A DNA stretch of 5,348 nucleotides, taken from Pseudomonas sp. PGPPP3. Lineage in GTDB: Bacteria; Pseudomonadota; Gammaproteobacteria; Pseudomonadales; Pseudomonadaceae. Where the stretch lies: NCBI GenBank assembly GCA_002256055.1, contig NKIE01000015.1:7390-12737 (forward strand), in the 5' to 3' direction. Both the position numbers and the translations under genes were made by a program. The notes below the pieces were generated by a model that was not told where the DNA came from, did not search any database, and saw only the letters and a list, made by a program, of their open reading frames with translations. Position 1 is the stretch's first letter. Each line of letters begins with the position of its first letter. Of this stretch, positions 1-5,348 are shown one piece after another.

Positions 1-499
1 TCGCCTCTTCTTCCACCAGCCTACCTCCCCGCTCGGCCAAGCGCGCATGCCAGGCGAGCAGTTGCGCCGGGGCAAACACGCGGCCAGTGGGATTATTTGG
101 GTTGACCAGCAACAGCACGTCCAACTCGTCCAGCACCGCCTCGATGGCCTCGTCGCGTAGCTCCAGCAATTGATGACCTGCCCGCTGCCAGGCATGGGCA
201 TGCTCTGCGTAGCACGGCGCCGCAACCCCTACTCGGCTGCCGGCACTGCGCAGCTGCGGCAGCAACTGGATCGCCGCCTGGGCGCCGGCCACCGGCAACG
301 CCTGCACCGCGCCATAACGTTGAGCCGCGGCGCTGGCCAGGCCATCTTCGGTTTCTGGCAGGCGCTGCCAGACACTGGCCGGCACCGCCGGAAAGCTGAA
401 GGGCCAAGGTGCCAGCCCGGTGGACAGGTCCAGCCAGTCAGCCAAGGGAATGCCGTATTGCTGCGCCGCCGCGCGCAGGCGCCCGCCGTGCTCAAGCAT
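1..499 (-). CDS. cobC: CobC, L-threonine-O-3-phosphate decarboxylase, N-terminal part (cut by window edge)
   Basis: This is a PLP-dependent enzyme of the class I/II aminotransferase fold. It is expected to decarboxylate L-threonine phosphate to (R)-1-amino-2-propanol phosphate, the linker joined to the corrin ring (same job as Salmonella CobD). The reading frame is open from the ATG at 499 to the left edge, giving 166 residues of an expected roughly 330. Visible motifs are HGGRL (4-8), DLSTG (24-28), the PLP-phosphate segment [11 protein letters not shown] (71-81), YAEH (97-100) and VNPNNPTG (132-139). The Schiff-base lysine lies beyond the edge. The start overlaps the end of cobD by 8 bases and has only a weak ribosome site, which suggests translational coupling. 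One oddity: where relatives usually read V-D-E-A, this protein reads E-E-E-A (163-166), so the Asp that normally contacts the PLP ring nitrogen appears as Glu164. Family assignment is firm. Confidence 0.93.
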   Translation of the reverse strand, partial: MLEHGGRLRAAAQQYGIPLADWLDLSTGLAPWPFSFPAVPASVWQRLPETEDGLASAAAQRYGAVQALPVAGAQAAIQLLPQLRSAGSRVGVAAPCYAEHAHAWQRAGHQLLELRDEAIEAVLDELDVLLLVNPNNPTGRVFAPAQLLAWHARLAERGGRLVEEEA

Positions 500-1403
500 A
501 AAAAGCCGCCACCACGCAGAGCAGCACCAGCCAGACGGCTACGCCGCTTTGCACCAGTTGCAGGGCCCGGCGAATATCTGCAGCGGCCGGTGCAGCGCCC
601 TCACCCAACGGCGGGCGCGGAGGCAGTTCACCGTGATAAATCGCCGCACCACCCAACGCCAGCCCCAGCGCCCCAGCACCAGCAGCCATCACTGGGCCGG
701 CATTCGGGCTGTCCCAGGTAGGGGCTTGTCCGCGCCAGCAGCGCAGCGCCAAGGCGGTCTGCCCGCACAGCGCGTAGGTCAGGGCCACTAGGCGCGCCGG
801 CAGATAATTGAGCACATCATCGAGGCGCGCCGCGGCCCAGCCAAACTTTAAAAAGCGTGGCGTGCGATAGCCCCACATGGCGTCCAGGGTATTGCTCAGG
901 CGATAGAGCACCACGCCCGGCGCGCCAGCCACGACAAACCAGAACAGCGCGGCAAACACCGCGTCGCTGCCGTTCTCCAGCATCGATTCGCTGGCCGCGC
1001 GGGCCACGCCCTCTTCATCCAAGTCACGGGTATCGCGGCTGACGATGCGCCCGACCTGCTCACGGGCGCGGGGCAGATCGCCGGCCTGCAGCGCATCGGC
1101 AATCGGCTCGGCATGCTCGGCCAGGCTGCGCAGGCCGATGGCCAGGTACAGCGCCAGCACCTGCACGCACCAGCCGAGATAAGGTATTTGCGCCAACAGA
1201 CCAGCCAGCAAGGTCAGCGGCAACACCGCCAGGCACCAGGCCAATACGCCTTGAGCACGATCGCCACTGCCGACCGGATTCAGTGCCCGTTCGATGCGCT
1301 GCACCAGCGCACCAAAGCCCACCAGCGGATGCCAACGGCGTGGCTCGCCGAGCGCCACGTCCAGGGTAACGGCGGCCAGTACGGCCAACACCAGGCTCAA
1401 CAT
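492..1403 (-). CDS. cobD: CobD/CbiB, adenosylcobinamide-phosphate synthase (membrane protein)
   Basis: This 303-residue integral membrane protein attaches aminopropanol or its phosphate to the propionate side chain of adenosylcobyric acid, giving (adenosyl)cobinamide (phosphate). Family signatures are [13 protein letters not shown] (19-31), SRDT (122-125), [10 protein letters not shown] (139-148), [14 protein letters not shown] (167-180), [13 protein letters not shown] (193-205) and [15 protein letters not shown] (232-246). Hydrophobic stretches near 1-18, 52-72, 78-93, 150-169, 236-253 and 284-302 fit a multi-pass inner-membrane protein. I chose the ATG at 1403 rather than the in-frame TTG at 1418: GGGGGA sits 7 bases upstream of the ATG and overlaps that TTG, and the protein then begins [11 protein letters not shown] as expected for the family. 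The start overlaps the end of bluB by 7 bases. The symbol is cobD in Pseudomonas and cbiB in Salmonella, where cobD means the decarboxylase. Confidence in family is very high. Confidence 0.95.
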   Translation of the reverse strand: MLSLVLAVLAAVTLDVALGEPRRWHPLVGFGALVQRIERALNPVGSGDRAQGVLAWCLAVLPLTLLAGLLAQIPYLGWCVQVLALYLAIGLRSLAEHAEPIADALQAGDLPRAREQVGRIVSRDTRDLDEEGVARAASESMLENGSDAVFAALFWFVVAGAPGVVLYRLSNTLDAMWGYRTPRFLKFGWAAARLDDVLNYLPARLVALTYALCGQTALALRCWRGQAPTWDSPNAGPVMAAGAGALGLALGGAAIYHGELPPRPPLGEGAAPAAADIRRALQLVQSGVAVWLVLLCVVAAFYA

Positions 1404-2050
1404 GCCGGCGTCCCCCAACTGTCTTGATAGAGCAATTCGTGCAGCGACCGCTCAGTCGCCCAGCCCTCTTGCACCAGCATCGGCTTGGCGTAGAACTCAG
1501 TGACCGGGCCTAAACAGAGAATTGCCACCGCCTTGGCCCCAGCCGGCAAGCCGAGTAAATCGCCCAGCGCCTGCGGCTCGAACAGCGACACCCAGCCCAT
1601 GCCCAAGCCTTCGGCGCGCGCCGCCAGCCAGAGGTTTTGAATGGCGCAAGACAACGAGGCCAGGTCCATTTCCGGCAAGGTGCGCCGACCGAAAATATGC
1701 GCCTCACGGCCTTCCATCAGCGCCGCCACCAGTAACTCGGCGCAGTCATGAATGCCTTCCACTTTCAGGCGCATAAAGTCGTCGCTGCGCTCGCCCAGTG
1801 CTTCGGCGGTGCGCAGCCGTTCGGCTTCGACCAGATCGTGAATATCCGCGCGCAACTGCGGCCGCTGGATACGGATAAACCGCCACGGCTGCATCAGGCC
1901 AACACTCGGCGCCTGATGCGCAGCGGCTAGCAGCTTGGTGAGCAGCTCTGGCGCTACCTCGCCGCCGGCAAAGTGGCGCATATCGCGGCGCTCGGCGATG
2001 GCCCGATAGACCGCTGCGCGTTCCTCGGCGCTAAAGGCGTGCTCACTCAT
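1397..2050 (-). CDS. bluB: BluB, 5,6-dimethylbenzimidazole synthase
   Basis: This 217-residue flavoenzyme of the nitroreductase-like fold cannibalises reduced FMN with oxygen to make 5,6-dimethylbenzimidazole, the lower axial ligand of B12. Motifs that separate it from ordinary nitroreductases are RRDMRHF (21-27), [14 protein letters not shown] (46-59), [19 protein letters not shown] (121-139) and [15 protein letters not shown] (143-157). Asp23 and Ser155 fall where the catalytic Asp and Ser known from Sinorhizobium meliloti BluB are expected, so the enzyme looks intact. Length matches the family. The ATG overlaps the cobB stop as ATGA and no clear Shine-Dalgarno precedes it, so translation is probably coupled to cobB. 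Its place in the operon implies that the host makes its own DMB aerobically. A general nitroreductase is the only alternative and is unlikely given these motifs and neighbours. Confidence 0.95.
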   Translation of the reverse strand: MSEHAFSAEERAAVYRAIAERRDMRHFAGGEVAPELLTKLLAAAHQAPSVGLMQPWRFIRIQRPQLRADIHDLVEAERLRTAEALGERSDDFMRLKVEGIHDCAELLVAALMEGREAHIFGRRTLPEMDLASLSCAIQNLWLAARAEGLGMGWVSLFEPQALGDLLGLPAGAKAVAILCLGPVTEFYAKPMLVQEGWATERSLHELLYQDSWGTPAC

Positions 2051-3348
2051 GCTGCAACCGTTGGCGCAAACAACGCGGCCGCCGCCTGGGGATTGGACGG
2101 CAGATAAAAGTGGATATACGAGGCGGTCAGCCGGCCATTACGGATCACTGCCTCGGCGGTCGGTTTGCCGTTCGGGCAGCGGCCACGGGCCAGCGGTGCA
2201 AGTGGCGAATCGAGCAGCGAGTGGTGATAGGTATGCCCGCGCAGTAGGCCTTCCGGCAGCTGCACATCCTGCAAGGCGAGCGCCGCCAGACGCTTTTGTA
2301 GCGTCGCATGACCGGCCAGCAAGCCGAGCATTTCGCCCTGCTCGCCGGCCGCATCGGTCAGGCTGTCGAGTAGATAGAGCATGCCACCACACTCGGCCAG
2401 CAGCGGTTTACCGGCGTGATGATGGGCGCGAATTGCCGCGCGCATCGGCTGATTGCTGGCCAGCTCCGCCAGGTACAGCTCGGGGTAACCGCCGGGCAGG
2501 TACAGGCTGTCGACCTTGGGCAATTCGCTGGCGCTCAGCGGCGAGAAAAACACCAACTCGGCGCCCAACTGACGCAGCAGATCGAGATTGGCCTGATAGG
2601 TAAAGGCAAAGGCGGCATCGCGGGCCACGCCGATGCGCACATCAGCCAGCAGCGGCTCAAGGGCCTGAACATCCGGCACGGCAAAGCTCACAGGCTCAGG
2701 CAAATCGGTACTGGCACTGGCGGCGATGGCGTCGGCGGCGGCGTCCAGACGGGCATCCAGATCGGCCAACTCCTGGGCCTGAATCAAACCCAGATGGCGG
2801 CGTGGTAACTCCACCGCCGCGCTGCGCGGCAAGGCACCGAACCAGCGCAAGTCCGGCGGCAGACTGTCACGCAGGATATCGCCATGCCGTAGGCTGCCGG
2901 TGCGGTTGGCCAACACCCCGGCGAAGGGCAAATCCGGCTGAAAATGGGCCAGGCCAAAGGCCAGGGCACCGAAGGTCTGCGCCATGGCGCCAGCGTCGAT
3001 CACCCCGAGCACCGGCACGCCGAAGTGCCGCGACAGATCGGCGGCGGATGGTGCGCCGTCGAACAGGCCCATCACCCCCTCGATCAGAATCAGATCGGCC
3101 TCGCCCGCCGCTTCCCACAGCAGGCGACGGCTCTCGGCCTCACCGACCATCCACAGGTCCAGCTGATACACCGGGTTGCCGCTGGCACGGGCGAGGATCA
3201 TCGGGTCGAGAAAATCCGGCCCGCATTTGAACACCCGCACCCGTCGCCCTTGGCGTGTATGCAACCGGGCCAAGGCGGCGGTGACGGTGGTTTTACCCTG
3301 GCCGGAAGCCGGGGCGGCGATCAGTAACGCCGGGCACTGGCGGCTCAA
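2047..3348 (-). CDS. cobB: CobB, hydrogenobyrinic (cobyrinic) acid a,c-diamide synthase
   Basis: This 433-residue cytoplasmic enzyme uses ATP and glutamine to amidate the a and c carboxylates of the corrin ring; in the aerobic pathway its substrate is hydrogenobyrinic acid. The N-terminal CobB/CbiA nucleotide-binding domain has the P-loop APASGQGKTT (12-21), the substrate-region motif KCGPDFLDP (41-49) and IEGVMGLFDG (89-98). A class I glutamine amidotransferase domain follows: YLPGGYPELY (283-292), nucleophile Cys320 in AECGGMLYL, GHTYHHS (371-377) and a probable catalytic His413 in ASYIHFYLPSNP. No ATG lies near the conserved N-terminus. The best start is TTG at 3348, overlapping the cobO stop as TTGA, with an AAAAAGG ribosome site about 9 bases upstream. 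This start places the P-loop at the usual distance from the N-terminus. CobQ is excluded by length and motifs. Confidence 0.96.
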   Translation of the reverse strand: MSRQCPALLIAAPASGQGKTTVTAALARLHTRQGRRVRVFKCGPDFLDPMILARASGNPVYQLDLWMVGEAESRRLLWEAAGEADLILIEGVMGLFDGAPSAADLSRHFGVPVLGVIDAGAMAQTFGALAFGLAHFQPDLPFAGVLANRTGSLRHGDILRDSLPPDLRWFGALPRSAAVELPRRHLGLIQAQELADLDARLDAAADAIAASASTDLPEPVSFAVPDVQALEPLLADVRIGVARDAAFAFTYQANLDLLRQLGAELVFFSPLSASELPKVDSLYLPGGYPELYLAELASNQPMRAAIRAHHHAGKPLLAECGGMLYLLDSLTDAAGEQGEMLGLLAGHATLQKRLAALALQDVQLPEGLLRGHTYHHSLLDSPLAPLARGRCPNGKPTAEAVIRNGRLTASYIHFYLPSNPQAAAALFAPTVAA

Positions 3349-3965
3349 AATTCGATGCCTTTTTGCGCCTTAACCCCGGACTTGAATGCATGTTTGATCA
3401 GGTTCATCTCGGTCACGGTGTCGGCGGCATCGACCATGCCCGGCAACACGCCGCGTCCCGTCACCACCACATGCTGCAGGGTCGGCCGCGCGGTGATGTC
3501 GGCGAGCACTTCATCCAACTGCAGGTAGCCGTGCTTGAGGGCGATGTTCAGTTCATCAAGGACGATCAAGTGAATCGACTCGTCGCGCAGCAGCTCGCGG
3601 GCTACCAGCCAGGCGGCCTGGGCTTTTTCGATATCGCGCTGACGGTCCTGAGTTTCCCAAGTGAAACCCTCGCCCATCACGTGATAACGCACTTGTTCGG
3701 GGAAGCGGCGGAAGAAGGCTTCCTCGCCAGTGCTGGCGGCGCCCTTGATAAATTGCACCACAGCCACCTGCATGCCGTGGCCGAGGGCGCGGGCCAGCAT
3801 GCCAAAGGCCGAGCTGCTTTTGCCCTTGCCATTGCCGCTGTGCACCAGCAGCAGGCCGTACTCGTCCTGGGCCTCGGCGATCTTGCCGTCCATCAGGGCT
3901 TTTTTGCGCTGCATGCGCGCCTTGTGGCGGGCGTCGCGGTCCTGCTCGTGGGTCGTGGTAGTCAT
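3345..3965 (-). CDS. cobO: CobO, cob(I)yrinic acid a,c-diamide adenosyltransferase
   Basis: This 206-residue CobA/CobO/BtuR-type ATP:corrinoid adenosyltransferase transfers the 5'-deoxyadenosyl group of ATP to cob(I)alt corrinoids, forming the Co-C bond. Signatures are a Lys/Arg-rich N-terminal arm (HKARMQRKK), P-loop GNGKGKSS (44-51), VVQFIKG (69-75), FTWETQD (101-107), VLDELNIALKHGYL (135-148), VVTGRG (167-172), ADTVTEM (181-187) and the terminal KHAFKSGVKAQKGIEF. I chose the ATG at 3965 because GAGG sits 5 bases upstream and the protein then begins MTTTTHEQ, matching family length. The frame stays open upstream to 4127, but that 54-residue extension is Arg/Cys-rich, unlike any CobO, and runs through leader hairpins. 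It is the first clear gene after the cobalamin riboswitch and therefore its direct target. Confidence 0.96.
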   Translation of the reverse strand: MTTTTHEQDRDARHKARMQRKKALMDGKIAEAQDEYGLLLVHSGNGKGKSSSAFGMLARALGHGMQVAVVQFIKGAASTGEEAFFRRFPEQVRYHVMGEGFTWETQDRQRDIEKAQAAWLVARELLRDESIHLIVLDELNIALKHGYLQLDEVLADITARPTLQHVVVTGRGVLPGMVDAADTVTEMNLIKHAFKSGVKAQKGIEF

Positions 3966-4063
3966 GGGCGCCTCGCAACGCCTGCACAGCCGGCAACGGA
4001 ACGCGCAACAAACAGGTCGATACGGCGAGCGGCGCACAGGCCGGCCGTTATGCAATAGAGCAT
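3962..4063 (-). CDS. possible 33-residue leader ORF coupled to cobO
   Basis: This is a short ORF (begins MLYCITAGLCAARR, ends CAGVARRP) in the leader between riboswitch and cobO. It has a GGAG ribosome site at 4071-4074 with a 7-base spacer, and its TGA overlaps the cobO ATG as ATGA (3962-3965). The site directly abuts a perfect 7-bp hairpin, a suitable place for riboswitch control. Against it, codon use is ordinary to poor for this genome (ATA and AGG occur, and only about 62% of third positions are G or C), and I recognise no relative. If translated, its likely role is to couple ribosome entry at the riboswitch to cobO rather than to make a functional peptide. It may be chance. Confidence 0.33.
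   Translation of the reverse strand: MLYCITAGLCAARRIDLFVARSVAGCAGVARRP
3971..3974 (-). promoter_or_regulatory. Shine-Dalgarno of cobO
   Basis: GAGG lies 5 bases before the ATG at 3965 and supports this start over the longer open frame that continues upstream to 4127. Confidence 0.6.
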
Positions 4064-4070
4064 CAGGCAT

Positions 4071-4074
4071 CTCC
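4071..4074 (-). promoter_or_regulatory. Shine-Dalgarno inside the cobO leader, next to a hairpin
   Basis: GGAG follows the 3' arm of the hairpin at 4075-4093 with no gap. It stands 7 bases before the ATG at 4063 and directly against another ATG at 4070, which is too close to use it. Its closeness to the hairpin suggests that access by the ribosome depends on the RNA fold. Confidence 0.45.
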
Positions 4075-4093
4075 GTCGCGCCACCCGCGCGAC
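4075..4093 (-). promoter_or_regulatory. perfect hairpin in the riboswitch expression platform (candidate P13)
   Basis: The arms GTCGCGC and GCGCGAC pair perfectly over 7 bp, almost all G-C, around the loop GGGTG (sense strand). No T-run follows, so it is not an intrinsic terminator. It ends directly at the GGAG ribosome site. In cobalamin riboswitches that control translation, a downstream hairpin (P13) offers its loop to aptamer loop L5. Here the G-rich loop could pair with the C-rich L5 at 4267-4271. The hairpin is read from the sequence; its role is inferred. Confidence 0.5.
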
Positions 4094-4105
4094 CTAAAGG
4101 TAGGC

Positions 4106-4125
4106 GGCTCGCAGGGCGCGAGGCC
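4106..4125 (-). other. second, imperfect hairpin in the cobO leader
   Basis: On the sense strand CTCGC and GCGAG pair around the loop GCCCT, and flanking GG and CC can extend the stem past one bulged base. It lies between the aptamer and the hairpin at 4075-4093. It could be a spacer helix or part of an alternative fold. There is no T-run, so it is not a terminator. Confidence 0.3.
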
Positions 4126-4140
4126 AAGCGAACCAGAAGT

Positions 4141-4360
4141 GCGACAGGCCGGTCTCCGGGCTTACGAGCGACCCCGCGGGGGGATCAGAACCGCACCTTC
4201 CCATGCCCTGGCCCTAAGGCCAGCGTCACAGTGGTTATCGCGGTTGTTGCACTCGTCTACCGTTGCGGGGGCAGCGCCGGAATCTTCGTGAGAATGAACC
4301 GGCTTCCCTGTTTCACCCCGTACAGACCTGCGGTCTGTGGGGCACCTGAAGCTGGCCGGC
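4141..4360 (-). ncRNA. cobalamin riboswitch (B12 element) controlling cobO-cobB-bluB-cobD-cobC
   Basis: Nearly all conserved blocks of the RF00174-type aptamer occur in order on the minus strand. They are CAGGTGCC near 4349, a P2 hairpin with 7-bp arms ACAGACC/GGTCTGT, GGGTGAAACAGGGAAGCCGG (4299-4318), a P4-type stem closed by GCCGG/CCGGC, GCTGCCCCCGCAACGG (4260-4275), a CTGGCC/GGCCAG hairpin at 4208-4223, GGGAAGG (4196-4202) and the B12 box AAGCCCGGAGACCGGCCTG (4145-4163). The family binds adenosylcobalamin or related cobalamins and lowers expression of the downstream gene. No T-tracted terminator follows before cobO, so control of translation is more likely than attenuation. The outer edges are approximate because P1 is short. 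Confidence 0.96.
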
Positions 4361-4389
4361 AGGGTAGATAGACGCGGGGGCTGCGTCAA
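4361..4389 (-). promoter_or_regulatory. probable sigma70 promoter of the cobO operon
   Basis: TTGACG at 4384-4389 (five of six matches to the -35 consensus) and TACCCT at 4361-4366 (key T, A and final T kept) are separated by exactly 17 bases. Transcription would start near 4353, just before the first conserved riboswitch block. The -10 element is weak and the assignment rests on position and spacing alone. A TATCTA a few bases upstream has no fitting -35. Confidence 0.5.
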
Positions 4390-4391
4390 TC

Positions 4392-4403
4392 GCCGCTTGC
4401 GGC
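4392..4403 (-). other. small inverted repeat after the ferredoxin-like gene
   Basis: The palindromic arms GCCGC and GCGGC are separated by AA on the sense strand, 16 bases after the stop of the upstream gene and just before the -35 element of the cobO promoter. The stem is short and no T-run follows, so it is at best a weak or factor-dependent end of the cobK-side transcript. Read-through into the riboswitch is possible. Confidence 0.2.
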
Positions 4404-4419
4404 ATGAGTCAGATAAGGC

Positions 4420-5157
4420 TCAGTCCAGCGGACGCATCAACAGCTCGGGCACCGGCTGACCGCCCAGCAATTGCTGCTCGACGATCCGCTCCAGGTCGGC
4501 CTGATTGCGCACCTGATACCAGGCACCGGGTGGATACACGCTGAGGGTCGGGCCCTGGTCGCAGGGGAACTGACATTGGGTGCGAGTGATATGCACACCG
4601 CCGTCGCACTCCAGTTTGCCTGCCGCTTTCAACTGCTCACGCAGGCTCTTCCACAACGGCAAGGCACCACGTCGGGTGCAGCGCGGGCCGTTGCACAGCA
4701 GCACCCGGTAGCGGTGCGTGGGGATACACGACCAGGCATGGGCACTGGGCAACTCGGGCACCGCCGTGCAGCCTAGGTGCTGTTCGGGCTGATTGATCAG
4801 GGCCAGCGCGGCGCTGATATCAACCTGTTCGGCCTGCCTGGCCGCGGCGACAAACAGCTGATCGGCCACGCCTGAAACGTCGGCGAGACGCTGCAACTCA
4901 CTGCGCAACCAGTCCAGATAAGGGCTGCTGCTCTGCGGGTCGAGGTCGAGCAGCAACAAAGGCAACTCGCCGCCAGCAATGCAGGCCGTCACTTGCTGCC
5001 AGAGCCCAGCGAAACCGGCCGTGGTGTCGACGATATCGGCCAGCGCCGACTCATCGCGCAGGGCCAGTAACTGGCGCTGGAACAGTTCGGCATACGAACC
5101 GGCCGCCAGATCAGGACCGACCAACAACACGCGGGCATAGGCGGTGACAACGGACAT
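4420..5157 (-). CDS. [2Fe-2S] thioredoxin-like ferredoxin-domain protein of the cobalamin cluster
   Basis: This is a 245-residue protein with no signal peptide or membrane segment. The C-terminal part (about 150-235) is a thioredoxin-fold [2Fe-2S] domain. It has Cys155-x4-Cys160 in LLCNGPRCTRRG and Cys195-x3-Cys199 in TQCQFPCDQGP, then LSVYPPGAWYQV. The C-x4-C, 34 residues, C-x3-C layout is that of NuoE-type and related ferredoxins, so the cluster ligands look complete; Cys184 is extra. The N-terminal half (about 5-125) has an ARVLLVGPDL strand and a LPLLLLDLD strand. It resembles an alpha/beta domain that I do not recognise; a degenerate chelatase (CbiX-like) domain is possible but unproven. 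It starts 33 bases after cobK with a weak ribosome site. Such proteins recur beside cobalamin genes and may supply electrons to a corrin step; the partner is unknown. Confidence 0.8.
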   Translation of the reverse strand: MSVVTAYARVLLVGPDLAAGSYAELFQRQLLALRDESALADIVDTTAGFAGLWQQVTACIAGGELPLLLLDLDPQSSSPYLDWLRSELQRLADVSGVADQLFVAAARQAEQVDISAALALINQPEQHLGCTAVPELPSAHAWSCIPTHRYRVLLCNGPRCTRRGALPLWKSLREQLKAAGKLECDGGVHITRTQCQFPCDQGPTLSVYPPGAWYQVRNQADLERIVEQQLLGGQPVPELLMRPLD

Positions 5158-5190
5158 GAGCAGGACTCTGCAGGCAAACGGCCGCGCAGT

Positions 5191-5348
5191 CTACCCGAGG
5201 CGACCGAGCAAGGCTTGCAGCGCCGACCATACCTCTTCAACCGCACTGAACTGCCGATCAACCGCTGGCAACGGCGGCCGCGCCAGCAGCAGCACCGGCA
5301 GGCCTAGCTCGCGAGCCACCTGCAATTTGGGGTCGGTGGCACTGCTGC
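5191..5348 (-). CDS. cobK: CobK, precorrin-6A reductase, C-terminal fragment (cut by window edge)
   Basis: The frame is open from the right edge to a TAG at 5191, giving the last 51 residues. The segment SSATDPKLQVARELGLPVLL followed by LARPPLP matches the C-terminal end of CobK/CbiJ. There a Ser/Gly-rich turn, T-x-x-K-L, A-R-E-L-G-L-P-V and a following R-P-P are conserved. The enzyme uses NADPH to reduce precorrin-6A to precorrin-6B (dihydro) during ring contraction chemistry in the cytoplasm. The rest of the gene lies to the right. The ferredoxin-like gene follows 33 bases downstream on the same strand and is probably co-transcribed. The assignment rests on a short stretch, but the motif and the cobalamin setting agree. 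Confidence 0.8.
   Translation of the reverse strand, partial: SSATDPKLQVARELGLPVLLLARPPLPAVDRQFSAVEEVWSALQALLGRLG

Noticed and set aside
170..791. Plus-strand ORFs opposite cobC and cobD
   Set aside because: They have low-complexity Arg/Pro/Gln composition and lie opposite well-conserved coding sequence.
1404..1418. TTG start for cobD five codons upstream
   Set aside because: The TTG sits on the GGGGGA ribosome site that serves the ATG at 1403, and the family N-terminus begins at that ATG.
2049..2603. 184-codon plus-strand ORF opposite the end of cobB
   Set aside because: The composition is Arg-, Pro- and Ala-rich, typical of antisense frames of GC-rich genes; no domain or ribosome site supports it.
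3363..4058. 231-codon plus-strand ORF opposite cobO
   Set aside because: It is a shadow frame of cobO in GC-rich DNA. It is rich in His, Gln, Gly and Ala with no recognisable motif, and the opposite strand carries a clear conserved enzyme.
4075..4093. Intrinsic terminator in the cobO leader
   Set aside because: The stem is strong but is followed by GGAGATG rather than a T-run, so transcription termination is not supported.
3966..4127. N-terminal extension of cobO by 54 residues (open frame up to 4127)
   Set aside because: The extension is Arg- and Cys-rich, crosses leader hairpins, lacks a well-spaced ribosome site and has no match to the family N-terminus, which begins at the ATG at 3965 with its own GAGG.
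4162..4389. 75-codon minus-strand ORF through the riboswitch
   Set aside because: It has a TTG start on the -35 element and runs through conserved aptamer blocks. The structure of the RNA explains the sequence, so no protein is needed.

Overview
The window is a slice of a cobalamin (vitamin B12) biosynthesis cluster. Every gene I can support lies on the minus strand, so the cluster reads from right to left. High GC, the aerobic-type gene set (cobK, cobO, cobB, cobD/cbiB, cobC) and the style of the encoded proteins point to a gammaproteobacterium, most likely a Pseudomonas or close relative. The genus is inferred from recalled family features, not from a search.

Right part (4420-5348): the last 51 residues of CobK (precorrin-6A reductase), then, after 33 bases, a 245-residue protein with a C-terminal thioredoxin-like [2Fe-2S] ferredoxin domain. 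The cluster's precise use for this second protein is not established.

Middle (3966-4419): a 454-base non-coding stretch holding a plausible sigma70 promoter, a well-preserved cobalamin riboswitch aptamer (about 4141-4360) and a 175-base leader before cobO. The leader contains a perfect 7-bp hairpin directly against a Shine-Dalgarno sequence. That sequence opens a possible 33-codon leader ORF whose stop overlaps the cobO start (ATGA). The hairpin loop could pair with the C-rich L5 loop of the aptamer. This suggests B12-dependent translational control relayed to cobO by coupling.

Left part (1-3965): cobO, cobB, bluB, cobD/cbiB and cobC (cut by the window edge). They form one tightly packed operon in which each gene overlaps the next by 4, 4, 7 and 8 bases. 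CobB amidates the a and c side chains of the corrin ring, CobO adenosylates the cobalt, CobC and CobD/CbiB make and attach the aminopropanol linker, and BluB makes the lower ligand 5,6-dimethylbenzimidazole. The riboswitch presumably shuts the operon down when B12 is plentiful.

I see no mobile elements, CRISPR arrays, tRNA or rRNA genes. The biology is mainly a known pathway. The parts worth a second look are the leader between riboswitch and cobO, the ferredoxin-like protein, and an Asp-to-Glu change at a cofactor-binding position in CobC.
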